From positions 1,674,001 through 1,738,000 of the forward strand of contig NC_077224.1 of assembly GCF_024763615.1 (NCBI RefSeq): a stretch of 64,000 nt of DNA. The letters run 5' to 3'. The translations under genes and the position numbers were made by a program. The notes beneath the pieces are model-generated. The model was not told the DNA's origin. It searched no databases and saw only the letters and a list, made by a program, of their open reading frames with translations. This document shows positions 9,996-21,764 of this stretch, piece after piece (position 1 is the stretch's first letter; every line of letters begins with the position of its first letter). The stretch comes from Phlebotomus papatasi. Its lineage: Eukaryota; Arthropoda; Insecta; Diptera; Psychodidae.

Positions 9996-12900
9996 AGTCC
10001 TCTAAAATTATTTCACAACGAACATGGATTTATCAATTTCCAATTTTGGGGCAGATTTTTGATGATTTAGAATTCAATTTAAATCGATATTAAACCGTAA
10101 TCTCGTGAGCTTGAACTTTCCACAAAGCTCGAATGCTTTGCAAGCTTTTTTAAATGTAATAAAGCATTTCTGTTGGCTTAGCTCCCTTTTAAACTAGCAT
10201 TCAACGTTGAAAAGATAACAAAAAACAAATAAAATAATCAACATATTTTATACATTTCGCACTTAATTTTAAAGAAAACTATTTACAACTCTATGCAAGT
10301 TGCTAAACTGAAAAAATTCCATGCCAATCCAATTATACCCATTCAACAAGTGAGAATCAATGAGAATGTCGTGCAAATTTGCGGAAAAAAATTTCACCAC
10401 GTCAATGAAAATGATATGAGTGAAAATCCATGTTAATTTGCATTAGTGGCGTTTATTGTAAAAATTACTCACTGTCTGCCACATAAATAATGTGAGTCAA
10501 ATATGAGGTTCACCGCCTTGGTGCAGAAAAAAAACAACATTATAACACAACTCATATTGAACACATCATTCATATTTAAATATAAACTATAAAAAAAACG
10601 AATTATTCAAAATCAACGTTCAATGTCACGGTTCAGCAAATATAGTGAGAATATTATTGTGTATTTGTGGAAGTTGATGGTTTTTAACTGCTTCTTTTTT
10701 TATGTTTAAAGGAATTTTTGAAATGGTGATACTGGATATGAAAAGCCAGGTATAATGAGCAAAGATGTGGTTGGTGGAGTTTGAAAGAAGAATGGTGGTG
10801 TTGAATGACGAGTTTTTTTTAGTCATTTCTTTTTGGTGGATGAGATAAGAAAGTCTAATTGGGAAGATATAACCCAGGGATGGATCCACTTTCCGGATTG
10901 ACCGGATTTTGTGGAGACATCAAAGAAGCTGCAGTATTTTGAAGATTGTGGTGAACGTTCTCCAAAACCTGTGGCTTATATACCGGATTTTTCTCTATAA
11001 GAGATTTATGAGACAATTGATCATGATGTTTATAGTAACATTCTAGCATCCTTTTGTGCGATAATACAAATACAAGAAATTGTGTCACAAATAGACCATA
11101 AATTAGTGGCACTTTTTTTCATGAACTTTTCCACATCACGGAAAAATTTAGCGCGTTTTGTCGAAGCGAGCCCCAAAGAATTAAAAACAGCGAATCGCTT
11201 CTTTTTTTATTTACTATATATTTTTTTATAAATTTGTATCACAATGTGCGAATATATTGCTATTGGATGGAATACTTTAGAGGTGTCTCAGTGGTGTGTG
11301 TCTTTCAGTCTGACGCAAAGGTTGTTGGTGCTTAATGAAAAATGTATAATATCAGTGGTATAAATCTCCATTTTAATTGTGTGTCGTCCCCCGAAAAAAA
11401 AAGAGAATCTACATGAGGAGAACCAAGTTTGTTGTGTAAATGTTAATGTTCTCCGTGTCTTGTTCCACCTCTCCTCGTGCCATCACGTCCCGGCCGCAGT
11501 TTTGGTCGTGTGACGGCCGGTTGACTGGATGAAATTCTTTTTCCAAAGCCCCACCGAATACTATAATTCCGACAAAACATACATTGGAATCATATTCAAG
11601 GTCGCATTGGTATGCTTATTTGCTCTAACTCTAAAGAGAAACCAAATGTATACAATCCCAAAGTCCTGTAATTGCCTATTATAAGTCGCCCAGAGCAAAA
11701 AAAACGTCTATCGTAGATGCATTTCCCTATCAGAATAGCCTTGGGGATCTTAGTGGCGTAATAGGGAAGAGCATTGGCTCTTGGGTGGATGAGATCTCTG
11801 ACACGACTTAGTTTAGCACTCGGAGGAAAGAAAGGAATATTACTAACCTACCCCTTTGACACTCTTATCAAGGGGTTAGACAAGACCGCTTGACCACTAG
11901 TTCACGCCGTTGAATTCTCGATCACTTTTGTTTAAGGAGTTGCTCATCCCAATATAGGGTTCCGCTATTCTTCGCAGCTGATAATGCAACGTTAAGAAGT
12001 CTGTCTGGTTTTGGTCGTCGTTGCTACATCTCTGAATAACATACTGATAGGCTGTGATCTTCCATAACTCCTCCGTCTCAAGAGCGGTATCATTCCTTTT
12101 CGTCTTGATCATTTCTGGGAGTCCGAAATATTTAGTTTCACGTCCTGGTTCTTGGGGCTTTTTCTAGGGTTCTGGGACTCTTGGTTCCAAGTTCCTACTG
12201 CTAACTTAAATTAGCTCTAGCTAGAAATGATTAAGTAGAAAAGGAATTATATCGCTCTCAGACGGAGGAGTTATGGAAGATCAAAACCTATCAGTATGTT
12301 ATTGAGAGATATGGCAACGACCGACGATCAAAACCACACTCAGAGACATGAAACTGGGAGCCGAGGTTAAAAAAAGTGTTGAATATGCAGCATATCAATC
12401 GTGGTTTCAATTCACACCAAAAAGCAAGAGAAAAGAGAAATTCACACCAACTTTGCTTTACAAAAATAAACTCCACCGAGTGTTATATCTACACCATTCA
12501 TACAATCTGTGAAAAGACACGTAAAAATGTAATTTTCGTCATCCAAAAAAGTCGTGATTATGTTTTGTATGAATTTAGGACACTTCCATTTCATTATGAT
12601 ATGAAAAAAGCATAAAACATTTTCAAACAAAATTATTCACTATAGAAGATTTAAAACTTGTGTAGTGTTAAATTTACACCCTTTACACCACTAGAAACAA
12701 AGATAACCACATGCAAGATGAGTGTAAAAAGTACACTTAAACAGTGTTTTTTAAACACCTCCTTGGGTGCAGTCTTCTGTGCATGCCCATTTGAAATCGT
12801 ATGGCGTACCTTCGTGAGCTTTTTTTTATTTTGTGGAAAAATTGTGAGATACAGGATAAATTATTGCGTAGAAAAAAACGGTAAGTGCATGAATTTCTTT

Positions 12901-13673
12901 TTAACGTAGTGAGCAAAGTGAAATATTTGCCAAAAACGAAAAAAATCTAATTTTCTTGAAATAGTTATAAATGCTGTGCCGCTTGTAATATTTACCTTTG
13001 TTACAATTAAATATAAGTGTTAAGTGAGGACTTAATATATCATCAAAAATCCTGTGTAGTGACTGGATAATCTTAAAAATTATTGAAGTTGCAACGAAAT
13101 TCAATTACAACGGAACACAGCCTCGTATATCTCATCTATTTTATTCCTGGTTATTTATTGATTAATTTTATACCTTTTTTCAGTTTCGGCGAACAGAAAC
13201 CTAAGTCCAAAGAATTTTTTCTGATTGGAGTTGCAGCAGTAGTACAGTTATAAATAATTTGACGGAAACACCCTGGGGCTGCTGCAACAGGGCAACAGGG
13301 CACACAGGACTCTATAATTGAGGAAATCCTCATAGGTATGTGATATAATTTGGTTTTTTCTTACATTTTTCAAAATTTTATCCTCCTTGATTGCTTGGGC
13401 AATTTTGTTTGAAGTAAAGAGGCAAAAACTAGATTTATCGTTCATATTTTTGTGAAAAAAAAGAATTAACTCAAGAAAGTTGATCCCTTATCATTCAAAT
13501 TTTAAGAAAATTTACGCATCATTTAGAATGACAAGGAGTTAACTCATAAAAAAAACATATTTTATAATCAACCGAGAGAATCCGATGAGAAGAGTGTCCA
13601 GTGAGAAAAGTCCAAAAAGCACTAAATGTAACAAAATCCTTTGTGACAAGGTCTTTCCCAATTATTGCCATAC
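9996..13673. other. Spacer with one inverted duplication and a small GC-rich patch
   Basis: No supported gene. A GC-rich patch at 11485-11525 contains CCGGCCG and CGGCCGG arms about 17 bp apart. The inverted duplication at 12008-12337 is listed separately. Open frames between 10626 and 13445 on both strands overlap and show no family motif. Confidence 0.35.
12008..12337. repeat. Inverted duplication of about 110 bp
   Basis: 12008-12117 and 12222-12337 are reverse complements with roughly 80 percent identity by eye (shared GACGGAGGAGTTATGGAAGA and CTATCAGTATGTTATT). About 105 bp of unrelated sequence separates the arms. On the minus strand the left arm lies in an open frame (11897-12112) containing EELWKITAYQYVIQRC. 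This could be a fragment of a retroelement protein, but I could not assign it. Confidence 0.6.
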
Positions 13674-13705
13674 CTGAGGAAGGAGGAAATCCCCTCCGAA
13701 ACGTC
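13674..13705 (+). ncRNA. Hammerhead-ribozyme-like core
   Basis: CTGAGGA (fits the hammerhead core CUGANGA) at 13674-13680, a GGAGG/CCTCC stem closed by an AAAT-containing loop, then GAAAC (13698-13702) and GTC (13703-13705). The segment ACGT after GAA is self-complementary, as in minimal hammerheads proposed to work as dimers in Penelope-like elements. Conserved core bases are present but stem I was not convincing. An open frame at 13601-13849 crosses the site and is not a gene. Confidence 0.35.
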
Positions 13706-14017
13706 GGTTTTGAGAAAGTAAAGGAGAAAAAACCAAAGGTCATTTCCGTGTTTCAATTATCATTAAATCAACTTTTTTTTTTTTTTTTTTTGATTCCCCC
13801 CTTACCTGTCCCCCCTTACCAAGGTCTTAGGCCTTTAGGCCTATTTTGACCAGTATCCTGTGTAGAAAATCCTTTAAAAAACAAAAACGTTCACAAAAAT
13901 ATATACCAAAATCATCAATCTATAAAATTAAAATATCTCCCAAATACTGAGGAAAAACAATAAATATTTAAGACGGTAACCTTACAATTAAATCAACCTA
14001 TTGACCGAAATTCATCT

Positions 14018-15280
14018 AGCAATATTTTTAATTCATATTCATATTTTTTGTTACTTCCTTTTCGGGAAGGTTGTGTGGAACCTTAAAAACTAGTTTAACA
14101 TCTTTATTTTCTTTAAATCACTTCCTAAAATATTGAAAAATTAATAATAATATGGACATTGCCTTGGATAGTATTCCGGCCACTTTGAGTGAAATACCGG
14201 CCACCTTTTTTCTGACCACATTTTGTGACGCAACGGATAAAAAAATTCAAAACGTCAAACGGAACGAGTTTAATATTTAGTTTAATACGTTTATATGACA
14301 CACAAGCCTTGAGATCTTCCGTGTAATTTGTCCTGAAGACCTGAAGAGTGATTTTACACATCATCTTTTTAATAGATTCGATGGCTTTTTTCCTGTGGAC
14401 ATTGTAGAACTCAGAAATTGAAAAAAAAACACAAAATGTATAAGAAATTTAGGAAAGCAAAAGGTGTTGCCGGAATAGGCAACACCATCTCATCGGACAG
14501 ACGCACACAAAGTATATACTTTTTTACGTGAAATACAGGATCCAGTTGTGAAATTTTACCCGAAATTTAAAGATTGATTCACTATTAACATAAACAGAAA
14601 CAGTCTTTAAAGAAAACTAATCAATTTTTATGAAAAACACCGAAGGAAAACCTTCTGCACTTTACCACAAATCACAAGACTGCTAGAAACACAATCGATC
14701 TGTTACATTTTCTGTAAGACTCTTTCCACACTGAGTTTTTACAACGCAATTTAAATTCAAATTATACTTAAAATTTAACGGTCTTTGTGTTAATATAGTA
14801 GAGTCCCGCTATAGGCCATCGCTCTATAGTCCACAATTTATCGACCGTTGATTTCAAAACACTGATTTTAAGTTAGGTTATATTTTTAGTACGCGACATG
14901 CAATGTTGTCATAATTTAATATTTTTGGCAAACTTTATTGAGTAGTTGTGATAATTGTGATCCATAATGAAGAGAGTGAGGACAAGTACCACAATCGCAA
15001 AGAAAGTGGAAGCCCGTCGAGAAATTTCAATATTAAAAGTGGTTGATTAGTTTTAAAAAATGACACGGACTATGCGACCAAAGTGTCAAATCTGGAACCA
15101 AATATGGACTATAGCGAGACTCTACTGTACATCCTAAAATGAATAAATATTTAAAAGCAAAATGAATTCATTGACTATTCGAAGATAACATACATAATTT
15201 TAATTAATTTATTTGCATGGCCGAAATTACACTCAAAGTGGCCGAAATTAGAAGCTGGCTGAAATTTGGCACACTTCCTC
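14018..15280. mobile_element. Pogo/Tigger-like element with GGCC-type boxes, copy B (left end lost)
   Basis: Homologous to copy A from about 9028 onward, including the inner element's right half and the outer right terminus (TGGCCGAAATTACACTCAAA near 15220, ending at CTA 15281). The first 190 bp of A, with the left inverted repeat, are missing. A separate pogo element is inserted at 14796-15127. The HTH-coding stretch seen in A is further broken here, with part of it deleted around 14345. Confidence 0.8.
14796..15127. mobile_element. Short pogo-like element nested in copy B
   Basis: 332 bp, flanked by TA (14794-14795, 15128-15129). The right terminus read inward is CAGTAGAGTCTCGCTATAG. The left is the same with a C-to-T change at the first base. 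Copy A has the uninterrupted target (TTAATACATCC), which fixes the borders exactly. Inside, the ATG at 14967 begins a 27-codon frame MKRVRTSTTIAKKVEARREI ending at TAG, recalling the basic start of pogo/Tigger transposases (MKRK...K.K..I). Internally deleted, non-autonomous. Confidence 0.9.
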
Positions 15281-15282
15281 TA

Positions 15283-17727
15283 GTTTCGGAAAATTTTCAT
15301 TAGTCAAACATCAAAGGTCCGACTGTGAGCATGCTACAAAGTCTTCTTGCTTAATTTTTCTATATCTTTTCCCCAATAATATTTCACTTGGACTCCACTG
15401 TATAACTTCCTCCTGCCTACAACAACCACCTAATACCCTGGAAGTTGATGGTTGTTCTTCAGCAACTGGAATTGAGTTGTACAATTTTTCCCAATAGGTA
15501 TATAGAGAACCAAAGGAGATGAGTGAGCATAAAACTTGAAAAGTTCACGTATATTCTTAGCGTACAAATGAACCGGTTTTCTACTCCATCTCACACTTCT
15601 AACATTGGCTTCTCAGGCGATCTCGCACAAGAGAACCCAAGACGAAAGATGATATTTTGACATAAATGAAGATCATCGAGGCACGACTATTCCAAGAATT
15701 GTTCATATTTGCCCTCCTCTTTCCTCCTCATTCGTCTGTTGTCCACGTTTTTTCCACACCATACCGAGATGTGTGTTTTACTGGGTAGTCAGAGTGAGAA
15801 ATTCCTCTTGTTCTGACTCCACCAAGATCAAGTGATCTTCGTTCACAAGAATTTTACCATCTCCCCATTTATACAATTTGTCCATATAGACTCAGGGCAT
15901 AGACATCCGTAATTGATGATCGCGATCGCACAACTCTTAACATGATGATTCTTTATGGTTTTTCTAAAGTTATCCTATTGATGACCTCTAAATGTCCTCT
16001 AAAATTTTTATCCTGGTTCTAAAGAGATTTTCAAACTTTAGCTAAAGAGTGAAATCAAGAAATACGATCAAGTTTTCCAAATAAGGATTGAAAATTAAGA
16101 ATTAGGAATTATTCCTGAGGCACAGTCGCAAATTCTCCCTCGCATAAGAAAAAAAAAACAAAAGAAGAAGACAAGAATCTCTCAGTGATATTCTCCACGT
16201 CGATGGATATTTAAGCCCCTGTGTTGTCTCTCAAACAAGGTAACATAATTGAACTTCAGGAATGTGGAGCCTTCAACTTTTTCAGTATCTTCTCCTCCTT
16301 CATGCTGGATTTCTTCAGTCGGACACACTTGAATATTTTCTGCCTTCTCTTGCTGGATTCTCTCATCTCTTCCCATCCTCTTCCATCATCTGATTCACTG
16401 AATTCATCATTTGGTGCGTTTGCATGGAATTTTGTAGCATCTTTACACTCTGTGCAAGAATACAGCAGAAATGTATAAGATATATGAATTAAAAAAAAAA
16501 ATAACGAAGAACTTGTCGGCCTTTTTCATATTATCTTCATGTAGATACCTCTCCTCTCTCAGCCATTCCCATAAAATGATCCCATGGAAGACAAGGAGGA
16601 AAAACAACATCATTGAATAGTACAAGTCGATGGTATATTAAAGAAGGAATAAAAGTTTAGAGGAGAAAAAAAATTACAAGTTGTGCCTCAACCCACACTG
16701 GATAAAAAGACGAGTGAATAAATAGTGGTCTGAGTGTGTTTGCCACCACGATATAATACATAATAAAATGTTAATAACAAAACGAGCAAAGAGATCATGT
16801 ATGCGAGAGATTGTTGCGAGATGTTAAATGCCTGTAAAAATAGAGGAGACACCGGAGTTGTGTGGAAAGGTTATAAAGAAGCAAAAAAACAAAAAAAAAA
16901 CAACAGAAAGAATGTACGACTAACCATGAACCTGACTCTTGGCTGGCCAGGCTGTCCGATTAAAAAGTGTTGAATTCTGTCGTCACACCAAAAGATGCGC
17001 GGAGGGAGGTGACACAGCGAGCATCCTCTTCTCCATTGAAGATGATCACCGTGATCACACAAACTCTCTTCCTCTTAACATCTCAACACCCCAACATACA
17101 CCCAAAGAATGCTGGATGGAATGAAGTTCAAGGCGGCATTTTAGCAAGAGGAGAGAGAGACAATCTTCTTGTTGGACCACTTTTGTGATTGAACATCAAT
17201 TCCTGGTATAACATCAGAAGGCCTCAATCACTGCATCTTTATCTTCTCATAATTTTAGCAGCACTTTTTTTTCTCATCGAGACATCATCACACAAAGTGT
17301 TATACAACCTTGCAGAGATTTATCTAACAAGATCTTCCTGGTGAGTCAGGATCACTTGCGCAAAAATTAATATGTTCCAATCAAGTTTTTCCACTTGTTT
17401 TTTTTTGCATGGAATTTTTCAGTTCTATCACTGTGGGAAAATTTTAAATGAATTTTCAAAACTGTGCCTACCCCACATTATAAAACGACCGAATGTAGAA
17501 ACTCATATAAGTATTGAATTTATAAGTTTACTTGCAGTTTGCATTCCTGCCAGTTTGGAATTATAGATTCTAGAACGCAACTATCCTTACTCTTTTCAGA
17601 GTATTCTATTTAGTTAATTCTTTATGGCTTTCTCTCCCGAAGTATATGCTTAAGTGTTGATCTCTTTAAAAGAATCAAATTAATGTACCTTTTGGACTAT
17701 CACTGCAAGGGATTCTGTACTTGTACT
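15283..17727. other. Non-repetitive spacer of average complexity, no gene assigned
   Basis: Less AT-rich than its surroundings (notably 15560-15900, 16230-16620, 16920-17220) and without obvious repeats. This could reflect unique intronic, UTR or regulatory sequence of a gene outside the recognised ones. Short open frames (16182-16376 minus, 16221-16478 plus, 16939-17188 plus) overlap each other and carry no recognisable motif. Confidence 0.35.
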
Positions 17728-17842
17728 CAGTGGCGTATCAAGACACTTATGCGGGGGTTGCGGTTGTATGCGAAGGCGCCCTTACCACGGTAAAAATTGT
17801 TCAAGCGGGGGGGGGGGGGGTGGGTGAAAGGTCATACCCCGA
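17728..17842. mobile_element. CAGTGGCGTA-ended element fragment, copy 1
   Basis: Starts CAGTGGCGTATCAAGACACT and resembles 53116-53230 over its whole length, including CTTATGCG, GGTTGCGGTTGTA, CGAAGGCG and the G-run (13-14 Gs here). CAGTGGCG is a common terminus of DNA transposons. Only one end is visible, and the pogo-type element at 17872 begins just after it. Confidence 0.6.
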
Positions 17843-17871
17843 AACCACAAGCGTCACCAAAAACACATATA

Positions 17872-18934
17872 GGGGAAAGGCTCATAAATTTGTCCAGTTT
17901 CTTATTTTGGACACTTTGAGGATAACATTGGACACTAAAAATAAATTCACTAAAATGATGGATTTTTATTCCAATATTTGATGAATAATGAATTCTATCT
18001 AAATATTTGTTCTTTTTGGAAGATTTTGACACTAAATACGTTAAACTTTGAATATGATTTGAGTTGAAATTGCTTTGTTGAAAATTCAGTGTGAGCAATT
18101 GCTTACGAGAAATATGACAGAACTTCGTGTTTACTTCAGTTGTTATTTAGCTGTGGTGAAGTACTAACAATGTTTCTTCGGTTTTAGTGATATTATTGAA
18201 TATTCATTGAATATTGTGTTGATTCACGTTAATGGTGATTTGTCCATTTGACCTGAAGTGAGATTTGCCTTGTGAATTATATTTTTCGTGTGAAAAATGG
18301 GAAATTTTTTAAGACATTCACCAGTGAGGTGCTGATTCTTATTTTGGACAGGTGTTTTTCTCACGAAATTTCGTGAAGTTTTAGCTTTTGTGATGACTAG
18401 GTTGGACAAATGCCTGGAGAAACAAAGGAGCATCATCTCTACGAACGAGATGTAGTGAGAAATGCCTTGAAAGGCTCCCGGAAAGGTCAGGGAATGAGCG
18501 AATCTGCACGTACTTGGAGTATCGAAGTCAACTCACTTTAATGAATGATATGGAAAGTTTCCGGGCTTCTGTGACATTCTACGTTTCCCTTACATGAACA
18601 GGAAGAGGACTTGGTAAGATTGGTTCATCAAATGAAGAACAATGGGCATCCTATTGAGGCGGATTAGCTGTCCAAATTTACAGCCAAGTTGGCCAAATTA
18701 ATAAACAAGTTGTCCAAAATAAGAGCCAAGGTCACCTCTACTTATCAATTCATTTTTAAACGTATTAAAACTAATTTTAATAAAAATAAGACGATAAATA
18801 GCTTGCTAAGTTTCTAAACAACCCTTCTGAAAAGAGAGTAACAAGAAATCTCAATTAGTATAGAAAATATCGCACTTCAAACTTGGAACTTCGATGCTTA
18901 TAAGCAGACTGTCCAAAATTATAAGCACTTCCCC
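17872..18934. mobile_element. Pogo/Tigger-like element with GGACA-type boxes, copy 1
   Basis: A 1063-bp element flanked by TA (17870-17871, 18935-18936). Ends start GGGGAAAGGCTCATAA and, from the right, GGGGAAGTGCTTATAATTTT. The terminal boxes are TTTTGTCCA/TTTTGGACA-type, with GGACA at 17909 and 17930 (21 bp apart). Further TGTCCAAA boxes occur at 18667-18720. Copies: 46596-47663 (inverted, cleanly inserted in a retrotransposon) and a decayed one at 57244-58948. The interior codes for a broken HTH region (18431-18670). Confidence 0.9.
18431..18670 (+). pseudogene. Remnant of Tigger-like transposase DNA-binding region
   Basis: The frame from 18431 reads HHLYERDVVRNALKGSRKG then QGMSESARTWSIEVNSL before a stop near 18540. 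This has the shape of a psq-type HTH. After a short gap, a frame from about 18602 reads EEDLVRLVHQMKNNGHPIEA and then stops, which resembles the start of a CENP-B-type second HTH (E-E-x-L-V-x-W-I...). The order psq-HTH then CENPB-HTH is that of pogo/Tigger transposases. No DDE domain remains. Confidence 0.55.
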
Positions 18935-18936
18935 TA

Positions 18937-19358
18937 GTGTGCCAAATTTCGAAATAATTGCATTCAAGCGCCAAAGTCTCAAGTTTGAAATGTAATATTT
19001 TAAATACAAATTGATTTTTTATTCTTCCTTCTGAAAGAGTGTTTCTTGGAAACTTGTAAAGAGTTTACCGTCTTTATTTAGTCTAAAATCATTCTTAATA
19101 CATTTTAAAATGAAAAAAAATGTAGACATAGCTTTGGTGCCCTATTTCGGCCACCTTCATTCTCATAGTTCCTTGCCCTTCGGGAATCCTTCCAATATCT
19201 TTTTCACGTCATCTCGTTTGTCGAAATTACATTTTCTGTTTTTCTTTTGCATTGTATAATCTCTAGAGTACGTAAAATCTAAAAGTTCATGGAAATTTGA
19301 GGAACAAAAAAGGTGGCCGGAATAGCAAGCTGGCCGGAATTTTGCACACTTAACCTGT
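18937..19358. mobile_element. Short GGCC-box element, copy (420-bp class)
   Basis: Starts GTGTGCCAAATTTCG directly against the TA of the preceding element and ends CTGGCCGGAATTTTGCACAC before 19358. Same class and orientation as 59947-60367, inverted relative to 21334-21764. The outer TAGGGTAA of the left end is missing here because the GGACA-type element occupies that position. Confidence 0.8.
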
Positions 19359-21333
19359 TTCCTTGTAAAAAAAAATCTTAAAGGTTTGAACGTTTCCGAA
19401 GTATTTTAAGTAAATTTTGACATTTTCGTCTTGCCATATCTTGTCTCAAGTCTTTTTTTAATTAAAAAAATTATACGAAAGACTGATCTTCCTGCTCTGA
19501 AAAAAATGTTTTGTCAAATTAACAAGACAAGTTTGTAAAAAGGATGTTCTTCCATACAGGATATGCAAAAGTTTTGTCAAATTTGCAAATAACATCCTTT
19601 TGACAACATTTCAACAAAATCCATTTGTTCGTTTAACAAGACATTTTTTTTTCAGAGTATCAATACTACTGATCCTCCCAAAAAGTAGACAGAGATCCAA
19701 AAGAATATCGACATTGGAGAAATTAACATTCCAGGATGTTAAGAAATAACCCATAAATTATCTTTTTCAACAGGTTTCTTCAGTTGGGGTAGCTCTGGTC
19801 GAATCTGATGACTTTTACTAATTTTGTAGAGCTATTAATCTCTATTTTTTTTCATCCACACCAAAAATATTTGTTGTCTCTCTGTTTTTAATTGGCTTAG
19901 AATGTTGAATGATATTTTTTTTGTGTGAACTAATGGAATATAAAATGTAAAGAAGATGATGCTGTGAAAAATTAACCCGGATTTCGATAAGTTCTTCCTA
20001 ATACATAAAGCAACGTGATATGTGCAGGAATGGCTCATCATCAAAACCAATTTTTCTGATGCTCATTTCCCAGAGATAAATCTGGGATGGTCCATTGAGA
20101 GAGCAATTGAATTTTTTCGTTCACTTTAGTGTGTGAAAATCTTCCCGTGTGGACCATGAAGAGACTGCGTGCAGACGGCCAAAGAATGTCCAAAAAGTTA
20201 ATGATCATCCAACCAAGAAGTTGTATACGATGCTGGATGGAAAGGAGGAATTCTTCGATCCTCTCTCTCTTTGCCCTTTCCTCTACCTCCCGCCTCAGAA
20301 ATATACGTTGCACTTGTGAGAAAGATCAACTCTTTCATCTCTTCCCAACCCTGACCCTACATCCAACAAACTCTTGCACTCTATTTGGATCTCCTGCCAG
20401 TTTGTTCCATTTTTCCTTATTATACGTGTCTTGCTTTTTTTCTTCTGGCCTGGGCCCCAGTGTATATCTCATTCTCTGCGTTAGTCTTCACTCTTTTGAA
20501 AGAACGTAAGAACGCCAAACAATCCCCAATGCACAGCTTATTATCTCCATTGCCTCTTTGCTCACTTCTTTTCACCGTGTCATCCTCATTCATCCCCCCC
20601 CAAGATCCACGGATGTCGCTTGGATCTTTTTATTTTTCTTCTTTTTCCACCTCGAACAACTCGCGTACGAGATGCTCTTGTGTCATTATGGTGTGTGATG
20701 TGTTGGTAATACAATGTACGGCGGGTTTCTTGGGCACATAAATGGTGTGGTTGGACTTCCATTCCAGGCATTAATTCCAGTCTAGCTCGCGATATCCTCC
20801 CCCCAATGCCTCTTTAGTTCACCTTCTTTCCCCATACAATGAGACACATGAAATACTTCACAGGCCTCGATCTTGGACTTGTTGCCATCTCTTCTTCTTC
20901 AACTTTTATATACATCCATATATATATGACTTAGACACGAATAAATGCAATTTTTTTCCAGACTTTTTGCAATCTAGCAATGATTCACAGCACTGTGACC
21001 AACGCAGCCATCAGACTTTGTGAGAATAAAATGCTAAAAGTCCGTTGATTCGCAATAAAATTTCAAAGTTCTAAAAAGTTCGATATTGCATTAGTCATCG
21101 ATATAAAACCATTCAATGAAATCCCAATATGTAATAAAAAAGAATTAACATTGAATAATAAAACCGCAATATTGAACATCAAACATTTTCATTTCCTAAC
21201 TATCTTATCTAGTTATTCCTTAGGGGAAAGTGCCCATCCTTCATACGATTCCCAAGCTTCGTAATGACTAAATTTTTCCTGTTTCTCAATAAATTTTACT
21301 CATTGCATCCATATTTTAAAAACTAGGGAAAAG
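19359..21333. other. Spacer, mixed complexity, no gene assigned
   Basis: 19.36-20.04 kb is AT-rich with AAAATGTTTTGTC-like repeats (19500-19640). 20.04-20.85 kb is less AT-rich and pyrimidine-rich on the plus strand. The 126-codon frame at 20129-20509 and the 118-codon frame at 20385-20741 overlap each other and have no recognisable domain. TAGGGGAAAGTGCCCATCCT at 21221 looks like a single terminus of the TAGGGGAA element group with no partner found. Confidence 0.35.
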
Positions 21334-21764
21334 TAGGGTAAGTGTGCCAAATTCCGGCCAGCTTACAATTTCGGCCACCTTTTTTGTACCTCGAATTTCC
21401 ATGAACTTTTAGATTTTACGTACTCCAGAGATTATACAATGCAAAAGAATAATAAAAAATGTAGCTTCGACAAACAGGATGACGTGAAAAAGAAATTGGA
21501 AGAATTCCGGAAGGGAAAGGAACTATGAGAATGAAGGTGGCCGAAATAGGACACCACAGCTATGTCTATATTTTTATTCATTTTGAAATGTATTAAGAAT
21601 GATTTTAGAGTAAATAAAGACCGTAAACTCTTTACAAGGTTCCAAGCAACACTCTTTCAGAAGGAAGAATAAAAAAAATCAATTTGTATTTAAAATATTA
21701 CATTTCCAACTTGAGACTTTGACGCTTGCATGCAACTATGCCGAAATTTGGCACACTTACCCTG
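21334..21764. mobile_element. Short GGCC-box element, inverted copy
   Basis: About 430 bp, TAGGGTAAGTGTGCCAAATT at the left, then ATTCCGGCC and ATTTCGGCC boxes 17 bp apart. The right end CCGAAATTTGGCACACTTACCC is the mirror. The internal sequence matches 18937-19358 and 59947-60367 in reverse complement. No coding capacity beyond HTH traces. Confidence 0.85.

Noticed and set aside
17808..17821. G-run of 13-14 bases as a possible G-quadruplex or assembly error
   Set aside because: A similar but shorter G-run is at the same place in the 53116 copy, so it is part of the element. Exact length may still be uncertain.
20129..20741. Two frames of 126 and 118 codons
   Set aside because: They overlap in different phases, show no family motif, and the region is pyrimidine-rich, which lowers stop frequency. 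Kept only as unassigned spacer.
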